Made by a program: the position numbers and the translations under genes. Below, piece after piece: positions 8,503 to 15,502 of a stretch of 64,000 nt of DNA. Under the pieces are notes generated by a model, which saw only the letters and a list, made by a program, of their open reading frames with translations, was not told the origin of the DNA and did no database searches. The stretch's first letter is position 1; every line of letters begins with the position of its first letter. The stretch is from Saccharothrix sp. NRRL B-16348 (GTDB lineage: Bacteria > Actinomycetota > Actinomycetes > Mycobacteriales > Pseudonocardiaceae). The DNA lies in NCBI RefSeq assembly GCF_001280085.1, contig NZ_LGED01000200.1:62001-126000 (forward strand). Direction: 5' to 3'.

Positions 8503-8966
8503 GGGGGTTTGGGCTGCGGGTCGTCCGGCGGTTCCTCGACGCTGAGCCGGCCGTCGATCAGCTCGTTGCCGCGTTCCTCGAAGATCGTCGCGTAGGTGGC
8601 GGAGTACTTGCGGTAGACGGCCAGCACCTCGCCTTCCACCGCGTTCGCCACGTCGGCGCGGAAGTCGTCGCGCAGGTGCCGCATGGTGTTGACGGCGCTG
8701 CGCCGCTTCAGGCTGTGCAGGTAGGGCCGGAACGTCACGTTCAACCCGCCCACGACCGCCGTCGTGAGCAGCAGCACCTTGCCCAGCGGCGTCTCGGACG
8801 ACGTGAATCCCACCGCGAGCACGGCGGGCACGACGATCAGCACCACGGTGTAGAACAGCCCGGTCGTCCGGTGGACGACCCGCCACATCGACAGCCGCGT
8901 GCAGTCGTGCCGCATGCGGTCGTCTAACTCCCGGATGAGCGTGTCCACGTCAGCTACTTCGGCCAC
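8493..8966 (-). CDS. Two-TM membrane protein (DUF4231/SLATT-like)
   Basis: 157 residues, ATG start (MAEVADVDTLIRELDDRM). A short soluble N-terminal helix (about 1-30) precedes two adjacent transmembrane segments (about 33-53 and 64-82) and a helical cytoplasmic tail ending in a Pro-rich segment. This topology and the pattern HRTTGLFYTVVLIVVPAVLA suit the DUF4231/SLATT class, whose members sometimes act as pore-forming effectors near nucleotide-signalling genes. No such partner is visible here, so the assignment is by topology only. It overlaps the DUF1801 gene tail-to-tail by 10 bp. Confidence 0.65.
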   Translation of the reverse strand: MAEVADVDTLIRELDDRMRHDCTRLSMWRVVHRTTGLFYTVVLIVVPAVLAVGFTSSETPLGKVLLLTTAVVGGLNVTFRPYLHSLKRRSAVNTMRHLRDDFRADVANAVEGEVLAVYRKYSATYATIFEERGNELIDGRLSVEEPPDDPQPKPPQP

Positions 8967-8993
8967 AACCCACCACGGTACTCACCCGAGCGG

Positions 8994-10067
8994 TCACGCG
9001 GGGCGAACTTCGCCTCGCAGCACCGATTCCACGTCGTAGCGCGCAGGCTGCTCGAGCTGGTCGTAGCGGCACGACGCGGGGTCGCGGTCGGGCCGCCAGC
9101 GGCGGAACTGGCCGTTGTGCCGCAGCCGGGCCGGCGCGCCGCCCTCGGTCTGCGAGTACGCGATCTCCAGCACGCGTTCCGGCCGCAGCGGCACCCAGTC
9201 GGCGTGCTTGCCGCGCCACCGGTTGATCTCGCCGGGCAGGCGGCGGCCGTCCGGCTCCACCAGCCACGGGTGGTCGTCGGTGGTGATCAGGTCCTTGAAC
9301 TCCTCGGCCAGCGCCCGCCGTTCGGCCGCCTTGAAGGAGCCGACGACGCCGACGTGGTGCAGGATGCCCGCGTCGTCGTGCAGGCCGAGCAGCAGCGAGC
9401 CGACCGCGGTGCCGGGCTCGGTGTCCTTGTGCCAGCGCAGCCCGGCCACCACGCACTCGGCGGTGCGGGCGTGCTTGACCTTGATCATGGTGCGCTTGCC
9501 GGGCGTGTACTCGCCCGCGGCGGGCTTGCCGATGACGCCGTCCAGGCCCGCGCCCTCGAACAGCTCGAACCACTGCGCCGCCAGGTCGCCGTCGGTGGTC
9601 GCGGGCGTGAGGTAGAGGCCGTCGCCGGGCGTGATCAGGCCCTCCAACGTGGACCGGCGCTCCGTGCCCGGCCGTTCCAGCAGCAGGTCGTCGCCCAGGG
9701 CCAGCACGTCGAACGCCACGAAGCTCGCCGGCGTCTGCTCCGCCAGCAGCCGCACGCGGCTCTCCGCCGGGTGGATCCGCTCGGACAGCGCGTCGAAGTC
9801 GAGCTTGTCGTCCTTGGCCACGACGAGTTCGCCGTCGACCACGATCCGCGGCGGCAGGGTGCGCCGCAGCGCGGCCTCCGCCTCCGGGAAGTACCGGTTG
9901 AGCGGCTTGCCGCTGCGGGACTGGAGGAACACCTCGTCGCCGTCGCGGAACACCAGGCAGCGGTAGCCGTCCCACTTGGGTTCGAACACCAGGTCCGCGC
10001 CGGTCGGGATCTTGTCCACCGCGGTGGCCAACATCGGCTGCACGGGAGGGGTCAACGGGAGCGCCAC
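8994..10067 (-). CDS. ATP-dependent DNA ligase, LigC type
   Basis: 357 residues from the GTG at 10067 (VALPLTPPVQPMLATAVDKI). A longer open frame reaches 10415, but that part is antisense-like Arg/Ala/Gly sequence overlapping the upstream gene. The adenylation motif EPKWDGYRCLVFRDG (Lys nucleophile) is near residue 29, followed by SGKPLNRYFPE, VDGELVV, FVAFDVLAL, DGVIGKP and MIKVKH, covering nucleotidyltransferase motifs I to V. The C-terminal OB-fold follows with the tail FRRWRPDRDP. By family it seals nicks using ATP and acts in repair; mycobacterial LigC enzymes of this size act alongside NHEJ/BER factors. It is the last gene of the overlapping Asp23 cluster; no Ku or LigD gene is visible. 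Confidence 0.92.
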   Translation of the reverse strand: MALPLTPPVQPMLATAVDKIPTGADLVFEPKWDGYRCLVFRDGDEVFLQSRSGKPLNRYFPEAEAALRRTLPPRIVVDGELVVAKDDKLDFDALSERIHPAESRVRLLAEQTPASFVAFDVLALGDDLLLERPGTERRSTLEGLITPGDGLYLTPATTDGDLAAQWFELFEGAGLDGVIGKPAAGEYTPGKRTMIKVKHARTAECVVAGLRWHKDTEPGTAVGSLLLGLHDDAGILHHVGVVGSFKAAERRALAEEFKDLITTDDHPWLVEPDGRRLPGEINRWRGKHADWVPLRPERVLEIAYSQTEGGAPARLRHNGQFRRWRPDRDPASCRYDQLEQPARYDVESVLRGEVRPA

Positions 10068-10627
10068 CCGGCCATCCTGCCGGGTGAACGCGCCGGGCGC
10101 ACGCGTTGACGCTCCCTCTTGGCCAGATCGAGCCGCACGGCGGTCGGGAGGACGTCGACGCCGAGCGCGGTGCGGGCCCGCGACAGCACCAGGCCGTCCA
10201 ACTCCCGCCACACGTGCCGCACGTCCGCGCCGTGCCGCAGCGTCAGCCGCAGCCGCAGTGCGGGCGTGCCCACCACGGACACCTTCGCGGCGGCCACGCC
10301 CGGCAGCTGCTCGGCGTCCGCGCGCACCGCCGCCGCCAGCGCCTTGGCGGTCACGACCACGTCGTCCAGGAACAGGTCGGGGTGCCGTTCGGGGCGGATC
10401 GCGCGCCACGCCCACCGCAGCCCGAGGACCACGGCCAGCAGGCCGAGCGCGATCAGCCCGAGCCGGACGGGCAGCAGGTGCCGCCGGGCCCAGTCGAGCA
10501 CGACCGGGTCGAGCACCGGCCGGTCGACGGCGAAGCGGTGCAGCAGCACGGCGGCGCCACCGACCAGCAGGGCGAGCGCGCCGAGCACGGCGGTCGGCAC
10601 GCGTCCGGGGCGGTTCGAAGGGTTCAC
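10052..10627 (-). CDS. AmaP-like membrane protein of the Asp23/Gls24 cluster
   Basis: 191 residues, GTG start at 10627 forming a GTGA overlap with the previous stop. Two transmembrane segments (about 13-32 and 50-72) are followed by a soluble domain with alternating VxV patterns (VSVVGTPALRLRLTLRHGA), reminiscent of Asp23/AmaP proteins. In Firmicutes AmaP anchors Asp23 to the membrane; the same role is inferred here. Its last 16 bp overlap the start of the ligase gene, so the two are probably translationally coupled. Confidence 0.7.
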   Translation of the reverse strand: MNPSNRPGRVPTAVLGALALLVGGAAVLLHRFAVDRPVLDPVVLDWARRHLLPVRLGLIALGLLAVVLGLRWAWRAIRPERHPDLFLDDVVVTAKALAAAVRADAEQLPGVAAAKVSVVGTPALRLRLTLRHGADVRHVWRELDGLVLSRARTALGVDVLPTAVRLDLAKRERQRVRPARSPGRMAGWRSR

Positions 10628-11145
10628 GGGCGGTCCTTGGCCGAGATGCGGTCCTTCGGCGAGATGACGACGACCGACACCTTCGGCCGCACGGGTAGCG
10701 GCAGCTCGTCCACCGCCGCCCGCGCCACCTCCAGCAGCCGTGGCCGCAACGACGCCTCGTCGTGCAGGCGGCTGGTCGCCCGGACCCGCACCTTGCGCCG
10801 CGACGCGGAGACCGACACGTCCACCACCCCGTCCTCCGCCCGCACCCGGTGCCCGACCACGCGGGCCAACGACGTCGGCGTGGTCACCACCCGCACCCCG
10901 TCGGCCGGGTCGTCCAGCAGCACCTGCGCCACCCCGGCCCGTGACGCCACGACCAGCAGGAACAGCCCGCCGACGGCCAGCCACGCGCCGATCACGAGCA
11001 CCGGCCGGTCCACCCAGGACCAGTCCGGCCAGTCCGGCCACGCGCGCCCGGACCAGTGCCGGGCGACCGCGACGACCAGCAGCGCGCCGGCGGCGGCGAA
11101 CGCCACCCCGAGCAACGGCGACAGCACCCGCAGCAGGAACCGCAC
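10624..11145 (-). CDS. DUF6286-like membrane protein
   Basis: 173 residues, ATG start immediately after the preceding stop. Two hydrophobic segments (about 6-28 and 45-68) are separated by a Trp/Asp-rich loop (WPDWPDWSWVDRP). The C-terminal soluble part (GVVDVSVSASRRKVRVRATS ... VRPKVSVVVI) looks like an Asp23-type alternating beta pattern. Actinobacterial proteins with this architecture and neighbourhood are annotated DUF6286 as I recall. It is inferred to be a membrane partner of the Asp23 proteins. Confidence 0.7.
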   Translation of the reverse strand: MRFLLRVLSPLLGVAFAAAGALLVVAVARHWSGRAWPDWPDWSWVDRPVLVIGAWLAVGGLFLLVVASRAGVAQVLLDDPADGVRVVTTPTSLARVVGHRVRAEDGVVDVSVSASRRKVRVRATSRLHDEASLRPRLLEVARAAVDELPLPVRPKVSVVVISPKDRISAKDRP

Positions 11146-11448
11146 CTACACCACCCGCGGCCGGGTCTCGGCGCGCAGCGCGGACACCGTCACGGCCACC
11201 GACCGGACCCGGTAGCCGGTGATCCGCTCGACCTCCTCGGTGACGCGCCGCCGGACGTCCGCGGCGGCCGTGCGCACGGGCGACGGGTAGCGCAACGCCA
11301 GCTTCACCGCCAGCTCCAGGTCACCGGCCACCTCGCCGACCTTGACCACCGCGCTCGGCTCCGCGCCGGGCACGAGCCGGACGGCGTGCGCCGCCACCTT
11401 CTTCACCACGATCGGGTGGATCTCGAGCGTGCCTCCCGCGTCGGTCAC
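11146..11448 (-). CDS. Asp23/Gls24 family protein (short)
   Basis: 100 residues, ATG start overlapping the previous stop by 4 bp. The sequence shows the Asp23 core: EIHPIVVKKVAAHAVRLVPG at the start, an acidic/Val-rich middle (VVKVGEVAGDLELAVKLALR) and VRRRVTEEVERITGYRVRSV, the conserved helix-strand end. Asp23/Gls24 proteins are alkaline-shock and envelope-stress proteins. It lacks the N- and C-terminal extensions seen in the paralogue at 11878-12324. Confidence 0.8.
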   Translation of the reverse strand: MTDAGGTLEIHPIVVKKVAAHAVRLVPGAEPSAVVKVGEVAGDLELAVKLALRYPSPVRTAAADVRRRVTEEVERITGYRVRSVAVTVSALRAETRPRVV

Positions 11449-11633
11449 TTGTCGCGGCCCCGGCCGAACAGGTCGCCGAGGTCCAGCTCGCCGTCGAGGA
11501 CCCGGCCGGCGACCAGGCCGATCACCCCGACCGCCAGGGTCACCAGGAAGGCGGTGAAGCCACCCGTCGCGGCCAGGCCGAGGACCAGGCCCGCCAGCAG
11601 GCCCGTTTGCGTCGCGCTCACCAGCTCTCCCAC
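11445..11633 (-). CDS. Small DUF2273-like membrane protein
   Basis: 62 residues with two hydrophobic segments (about 12-30 and 33-46) joined by a tight Gly/Thr turn and a charged C-terminus (DGELDLGDLFGRGRDK). In Asp23 loci of other Gram-positives a DUF2273 protein of this size sits beside Asp23 and AmaP; the position here matches. It overlaps both neighbours (16 bp upstream, 4 bp downstream). Confidence 0.7.
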   Translation of the reverse strand: MGELVSATQTGLLAGLVLGLAATGGFTAFLVTLAVGVIGLVAGRVLDGELDLGDLFGRGRDK

Positions 11634-11881
11634 TCCAGATCGGCCACGACGACGTCCACCGGCGCGGCGCCCGCCACCCGCGTCACGCGCGCCCGCAGCT
11701 CCGCCACCACCTCGCGGACCGGCCGTCCGGTCCGCAGCACCACCGCCACCTCGACCCGCGCGCCGACCCGGACGCCGAGCACCCGCCGTCCCGGCAGGTA
11801 GGAGGCGAACGCGCCGTCCAGCCGCGCCACGTCCGGGTGGGCGAGCACGGCGGCCTCGACGTCCTCCGACACGTCCGTCAC
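11618..11881 (-). CDS. Asp23-cluster small soluble protein
   Basis: 87 residues. The pattern VLGVRVGARVEVAVVLRTGRPVREVVAELRARV resembles half of an Asp23 domain (strand-strand-helix). There are no membrane segments or Cys. Its start overlaps the upstream Asp23 gene by 4 bp (ATGA). It is probably part of the same envelope complex; the individual role is unknown. Confidence 0.7.
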   Translation of the reverse strand: MTDVSEDVEAAVLAHPDVARLDGAFASYLPGRRVLGVRVGARVEVAVVLRTGRPVREVVAELRARVTRVAGAAPVDVVVADLEWESW

Positions 11882-12324
11882 TCGACCCGCGACCCCGTCG
11901 GCTCGGTCTCCTCGTCCTCCTCGGGCAGGTGGATGTCGTTGACCGCGATGTTGACCTCGATGACCTCCAGGCCGGTGATCCGCTCCACCGACCCGATCAC
12001 GTTGCGCCGCACGGCCCGCGCCAGGTCGACGATGCTCGCGCCGTACTCGACCACGATGTCCAGATCGACCGCGGCCTGCTTCTCGCCGACCTCGACGGCG
12101 ACACCGGCGGTGTCCGCGGTGCCCGCGCCCGGGATCCGCTCGCGCAGGGCGCCGAACGCCCGCGACACGCCGCCGCCGAGCGCGTGCACGCCCGAGATCT
12201 CCCGCGCGGCGATGCCCGCGACCTTCTGCACGACCGACGACGCGATCGTGGTCCTGCCCTGTTCGGTGTCCTCGGCCAGACGGGCGGTGCCGACCTCCGG
12301 CTTGGCGGCGGTGCTCTGCGCCAC
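11878..12324 (-). CDS. Asp23/Gls24 family envelope stress response protein
   Basis: 148 residues from the GTG at 12324, preceded by GAGAGGA; a GTG at 12354 would add ten residues without an SD. Core features: TTIASSVVQKVAGIAAREISGV, acidic Val-rich strands (AAVDLDIVVEYGASI) and the conserved helix VRRNVIGSVERITGLEVIEV followed by a strand and an acidic tail. It is the longest Asp23 paralogue and the first gene of the minus-strand cluster, so the promoter should lie between 12325 and 12378. By family it accumulates at the cytoplasmic face of the membrane under alkaline or envelope stress. Confidence 0.88.
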   Translation of the reverse strand: MAQSTAAKPEVGTARLAEDTEQGRTTIASSVVQKVAGIAAREISGVHALGGGVSRAFGALRERIPGAGTADTAGVAVEVGEKQAAVDLDIVVEYGASIVDLARAVRRNVIGSVERITGLEVIEVNIAVNDIHLPEEDEETEPTGSRVE

Positions 12325-12378
12325 GGCGGATCCTCTCCGAATCGGTGCGTGCACGTTCGGATGCGGACCGTATCCGGC

Positions 12379-13152
12379 TCAGGGCGCGGATGTGCCCGGC
12401 GTCACCGGATCAGGCGTCACCTTGCGGTACCGCAGGAGGAGGGCGCTGTCGTGGTGCAGCACCGATTCCAGCTCCATCGACCGCGGTGACGGTGGCAGCG
12501 GCCCGACCGCGATCCGACCGGCGTCACCGCCCGCGAGCAGCGGGGAGAACGTCACGCACAGCACGTCCACCAGGTCCGCGTCGATCAACGCGCCGAGCAC
12601 GTGCGGCCCGCCCTCGCAGTCGACCCGGCGCAGCCCGCGCTCGTCCAACGCCGCCAGCGCCAGATCCATGGCCACGGTCTCCTCACCGGCGACGACCACG
12701 TCGGCGCCCGCCGCGGCCAGCGCGGCACGCCGCTCCTCGGGCGCGGCCCGCGTGGTGAGGATGATCGGCGGCACGCTGGTGCTGGTCAGCAGCGTGGACG
12801 TCGGCTCGATCGAGCACCGCCCCGTGACCACGGCGACCGGCGGCACGGGCGCGAGACCCAGCCTGGCCCGCCGGGACGCGCGCACCTCGCCCGCCTTGAC
12901 GCCGTGGTAGCCCTCGACCAGGGCGGTGCCCGCGCCGACGAGCACCACGTCGCACAGGTCGCGGCCGAGCATGAACACCTTGCGGTCGGCGTCGTTGCCC
13001 AGGCCCTCGGACCGCCCGGCCACCGACACCGCACCGTCCACGCTGGACACGAAGTTCACCTGCACCCACGGCCGGTCGAGCCCGCCGGGGTAGTCGTAGA
13101 GCCGTTCCAGCTCGTCGTCGGTGATCTCGCCGGCACGTGGTGGCCACAACAT
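12379..13152 (-). CDS. RibD C-terminal-domain reductase (pyrimidine reductase family)
   Basis: 257 residues from the ATG at 13152; two in-frame GTGs lie 6 and 12 bp upstream. It is a stand-alone RibD_C/DHFR-like fold: PWVQVNFVSSVDGAVSVAGRS, the nucleotide-binding DVVLVGAGTALVEGYHGVK, and VDCEGGPHVLGALIDADLVD (the EGGP loop). It corresponds to the mycobacterial Rv2671 type, which can reduce riboflavin precursors and weakly replace DHFR; no deaminase domain is present. It is divergent from zapE with only 39 bp between starts, an arrangement I also recall for Rv2670c/Rv2671. Confidence 0.87.
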   Translation of the reverse strand: MLWPPRAGEITDDELERLYDYPGGLDRPWVQVNFVSSVDGAVSVAGRSEGLGNDADRKVFMLGRDLCDVVLVGAGTALVEGYHGVKAGEVRASRRARLGLAPVPPVAVVTGRCSIEPTSTLLTSTSVPPIILTTRAAPEERRAALAAAGADVVVAGEETVAMDLALAALDERGLRRVDCEGGPHVLGALIDADLVDVLCVTFSPLLAGGDAGRIAVGPLPPSPRSMELESVLHHDSALLLRYRKVTPDPVTPGTSAP

Positions 13153-13191
13153 CCGCACCGCCACATCCCAGCACGCCGTTACGATCCGGTC

Positions 13192-14202
13192 ATGTCCGCC
13201 CCGCCGCGCCTGTCCGACCGCACCCCGCACGTCGCCGCGGACGAACTGGTGGACGCGATGGTGCCGCCGCCCCGCTTCGACGCGGTCCGCTTCGACACCT
13301 ACCTGCCCAACCCGGACGAGCCGAGCCAGGCCGCGGCGGTGCGGGCCGGCCGCGAGTTCGCCGAACGCGTGTCCGAGGGCGGCAGCCGGGGCGTGCTCGG
13401 CAGGCTGTTCAAGCGGTCGGGCGCCGACGACGGCAAACCCGGGCTCTACCTCGACGGCGGCTTCGGCGTCGGCAAGACCCACCTGCTGGCGTCGGTGTGG
13501 CACGCGGTGCCCGGCCCCAAGGCCTACGGCACGTTCGTGGAGCTGACCAACCTGGTCGGCGCGCTGGGCTTCGGCGAGACCGTGCGCCGCCTGTCGTCGC
13601 ACAAGCTGCTCGCGATCGACGAGTTCGAGCTGGACGACCCGGGCGACACGATGCTGGTCACGCGCCTGATCAAGGAACTGACCGCGGCGGGCGTGTCGGT
13701 CGCGGCCACGTCGAACACGCTGCCGGACAAGCTGGGCGAGGGCCGGTTCGCCGCCGCCGACTTCCTGCGCGAGATCCAGTCGATGTCGGCGAAGTTCACC
13801 GTGGTCCGGGTCGACGGCCCCGACTACCGCCACCGCGGCCTGCCCGACGCGCCGCCGCCCACGACCGACGAGGACCTGGTGGCCAAGGCGCGGAGCACGC
13901 CCGGCAGCACGCTGGACGAGTTCGCCGACCTGTGCGACGCGCTGGCCCGGATCCACCCGTCGAGCTACGGCCGGCTGGTGGACGGCGTCACCGCGGTGCA
14001 CCTGCGCCACGTCCGGCCCGCGCCCGACCAGGCGGTGGCGCTGCGGCTCGTGGCGCTCGGCGACCGCCTCTACGACCGGGACATCCCGGTGGCGGTGTCC
14101 GGCGAGCCGCTCTCGGAGCTGTTCACGGCCGAAATGCTGCGTGGCGGCTACCGCAAGAAGTACCTGCGGGCGGTGTCGCGGCTCGTCGCGCTCTCCCGCT
14201 GA
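13192..14202 (+). CDS. zapE: Cell division protein ZapE (AFG1-like ATPase)
   Basis: 336 residues from the ATG at 13192. AAA-type P-loop GLYLDGGFGVGKTHLLAS lies near residue 85-100, the Walker B-like motif LLAIDEFELDDPGDTML near 137, and the AFG1/ZapE pattern VAATSNTLPDKLGEGRFAAADFL near 165. The C-terminal part includes YGRLVDGVTAVHL and FTAEMLRGGYRKKYLRAVSRL. ZapE proteins are ATPases that bind FtsZ or mediate protein turnover; the exact role in actinomycetes is not settled. It is divergent from the RibD-like gene. Confidence 0.9.
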   Translation: MSAPPRLSDRTPHVAADELVDAMVPPPRFDAVRFDTYLPNPDEPSQAAAVRAGREFAERVSEGGSRGVLGRLFKRSGADDGKPGLYLDGGFGVGKTHLLASVWHAVPGPKAYGTFVELTNLVGALGFGETVRRLSSHKLLAIDEFELDDPGDTMLVTRLIKELTAAGVSVAATSNTLPDKLGEGRFAAADFLREIQSMSAKFTVVRVDGPDYRHRGLPDAPPPTTDEDLVAKARSTPGSTLDEFADLCDALARIHPSSYGRLVDGVTAVHLRHVRPAPDQAVALRLVALGDRLYDRDIPVAVSGEPLSELFTAEMLRGGYRKKYLRAVSRLVALSR

Positions 14203-14269
14203 TCGCGCCTGCTCAGAGCCCCGTTCGGGGTGGTTTTGGGGGTGGGGCGCCGGGTATCCCTCGCGCGTG

Positions 14270-14512
14270 ATGAGCGAAGCGGAACGCCGCACCCTCAGTG
14301 AGATCGAGAGCAGACTCGCGGACGAGGAGCCGGGGCTGGCCTCGGCGCTCGTCGCCGGCAAACCCCGGCACCCGGTGCTCAGCTACGCCCTCGTGGCCAC
14401 GTTCGGGGGCCTGGGCGTGCTGCTGCTGGTCCTCGGCGCGATCGGCCCGGCCCTGGCGTCGCTGGGGTTCGGCGCGCTGCTGCTGCTGATGCGCGGCTAC
14501 ACCTGGCGGTGA
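14270..14512 (+). CDS. DUF3040 small membrane protein
   Basis: 80 residues from the ATG at 14270 (an adjacent in-frame GTG is at 14267). The DUF3040 signature LSEIESRLADEEPGLASAL is at the N-terminus, followed by two hydrophobic segments (about 40-58 and 60-75). Such proteins are common in actinomycetes, often near mraZ and the cell-wall cluster; function unknown. It ends 10 bp before the stop of the convergent C39-fold gene. Confidence 0.85.
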   Translation: MSEAERRTLSEIESRLADEEPGLASALVAGKPRHPVLSYALVATFGGLGVLLLVLGAIGPALASLGFGALLLLMRGYTWR

Positions 14513-14522
14513 GCGGTCACCG

Positions 14523-15419
14523 CTACGGCACCAGGTGCACCCTGGCCGTGCAGCTGCCCACGCACGCCATCGCGTCGTAGTTCTCCCACCGGGCCGCACC
14601 TTCGGCGGGGTCGAGCACGAGCAGCCCGGCGAAGCCGGCGCCCATCAGCCGCAGCGAGCTCATCCGCGTGTAGCCGGTGACGACCCTGGCGTGACCGGGC
14701 ACGAAGCTGATGGACGGCCGTTCCGCGCGCACCTCGGCCACGTGCTCCGTGAACGTCGGCGAGGTCGACACCGCGACCGACAACGCCTTGCCGGTCAGCC
14801 CCTCCACCGCGAGCGCCACGTCCCGCCACGTGCCGCGCACCGGCGAGTCCTCCGTGCCGAGCCCCAGCTCCGACGCGAGCCGTTCCTGGTCGTACCGGTA
14901 GCGGTAGAAGTCCAGCAGCACCTGCACGCACGCGGCCAGCGCCCACGCGTCGGTCTCCTGCCGCGGCGTCCGGACGCACGGCGGCAACGTCCGCGTCTCG
15001 ACCCTGGGCCGCAGCACCTCCTCGACCAGCGCCCGGTCGAACCGCCGCACCACCGGCTCGTCCAGCCCCACCACCTGCGCCAGGTGCGCGAGGTCGTGCA
15101 CCCGGTGCCGGTACCGCTCGGCGGCGTCCTCCCGCGCGTCGTCTACCGGCCACGGCCGCCGCACCACGGCCGGCGTCGCACGCCCCTCCGGCACGAACGC
15201 CACCAGCGGCGCGCCCCAGCACGGCCGCGCCGCCACGTCCACGTACCCGCGGCCCACCGGGTGCCGCCACAGGACCACGTCGCCGGAGTCGCACCGCACC
15301 GGCGCCGGCTCGCCGACCGGCACGCCGTCCTCGACGCCCGGCAGCGCCCCCACCGTGGCCAGCACCCCCAGTTGCGCCGCGACCAGCCGTGCCATGTCGC
15401 TCGAATCCATCCCCGACAT
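14523..15419 (-). CDS. C39-fold (papain-like) protein lacking the catalytic Cys
   Basis: 298 residues. The middle resembles a C39 peptidase: Gln154 (oxyanion Gln) in RQETDAWALAACVQVLLDFY, then YDQERLASELG, and a downstream VPGHARVVTGY with His243 followed by LLVLDP. In active relatives the first motif reads WCxAA; here the residue after Trp159 is Ala160, so the nucleophile is missing although Gln, His and the DP strand remain. Cys164 corresponds to a non-catalytic position. It is therefore a probable pseudopeptidase, perhaps a binding or processing-chaperone protein. No signal peptide. It is divergent from the ABC-F gene (83 bp gap). Confidence 0.7.
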   Translation of the reverse strand: MSGMDSSDMARLVAAQLGVLATVGALPGVEDGVPVGEPAPVRCDSGDVVLWRHPVGRGYVDVAARPCWGAPLVAFVPEGRATPAVVRRPWPVDDAREDAAERYRHRVHDLAHLAQVVGLDEPVVRRFDRALVEEVLRPRVETRTLPPCVRTPRQETDAWALAACVQVLLDFYRYRYDQERLASELGLGTEDSPVRGTWRDVALAVEGLTGKALSVAVSTSPTFTEHVAEVRAERPSISFVPGHARVVTGYTRMSSLRLMGAGFAGLLVLDPAEGAARWENYDAMACVGSCTARVHLVP

Positions 15420-15502
15420 CCTCCCCGCGAACCGCCCGTGATTGAGGGAGTCGCGTCACACTTCGCAGATACTGCCAAATCCGCTGGCCACGGGCGGCGG
15501 CC

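Noticed and set aside
10068..10415. An N-terminal extension of the DNA ligase (frame open to 10415)
   Set aside because: The added part has no ligase similarity, overlaps the AmaP-like gene, and the GTG at 10067 gives the usual LigC length.
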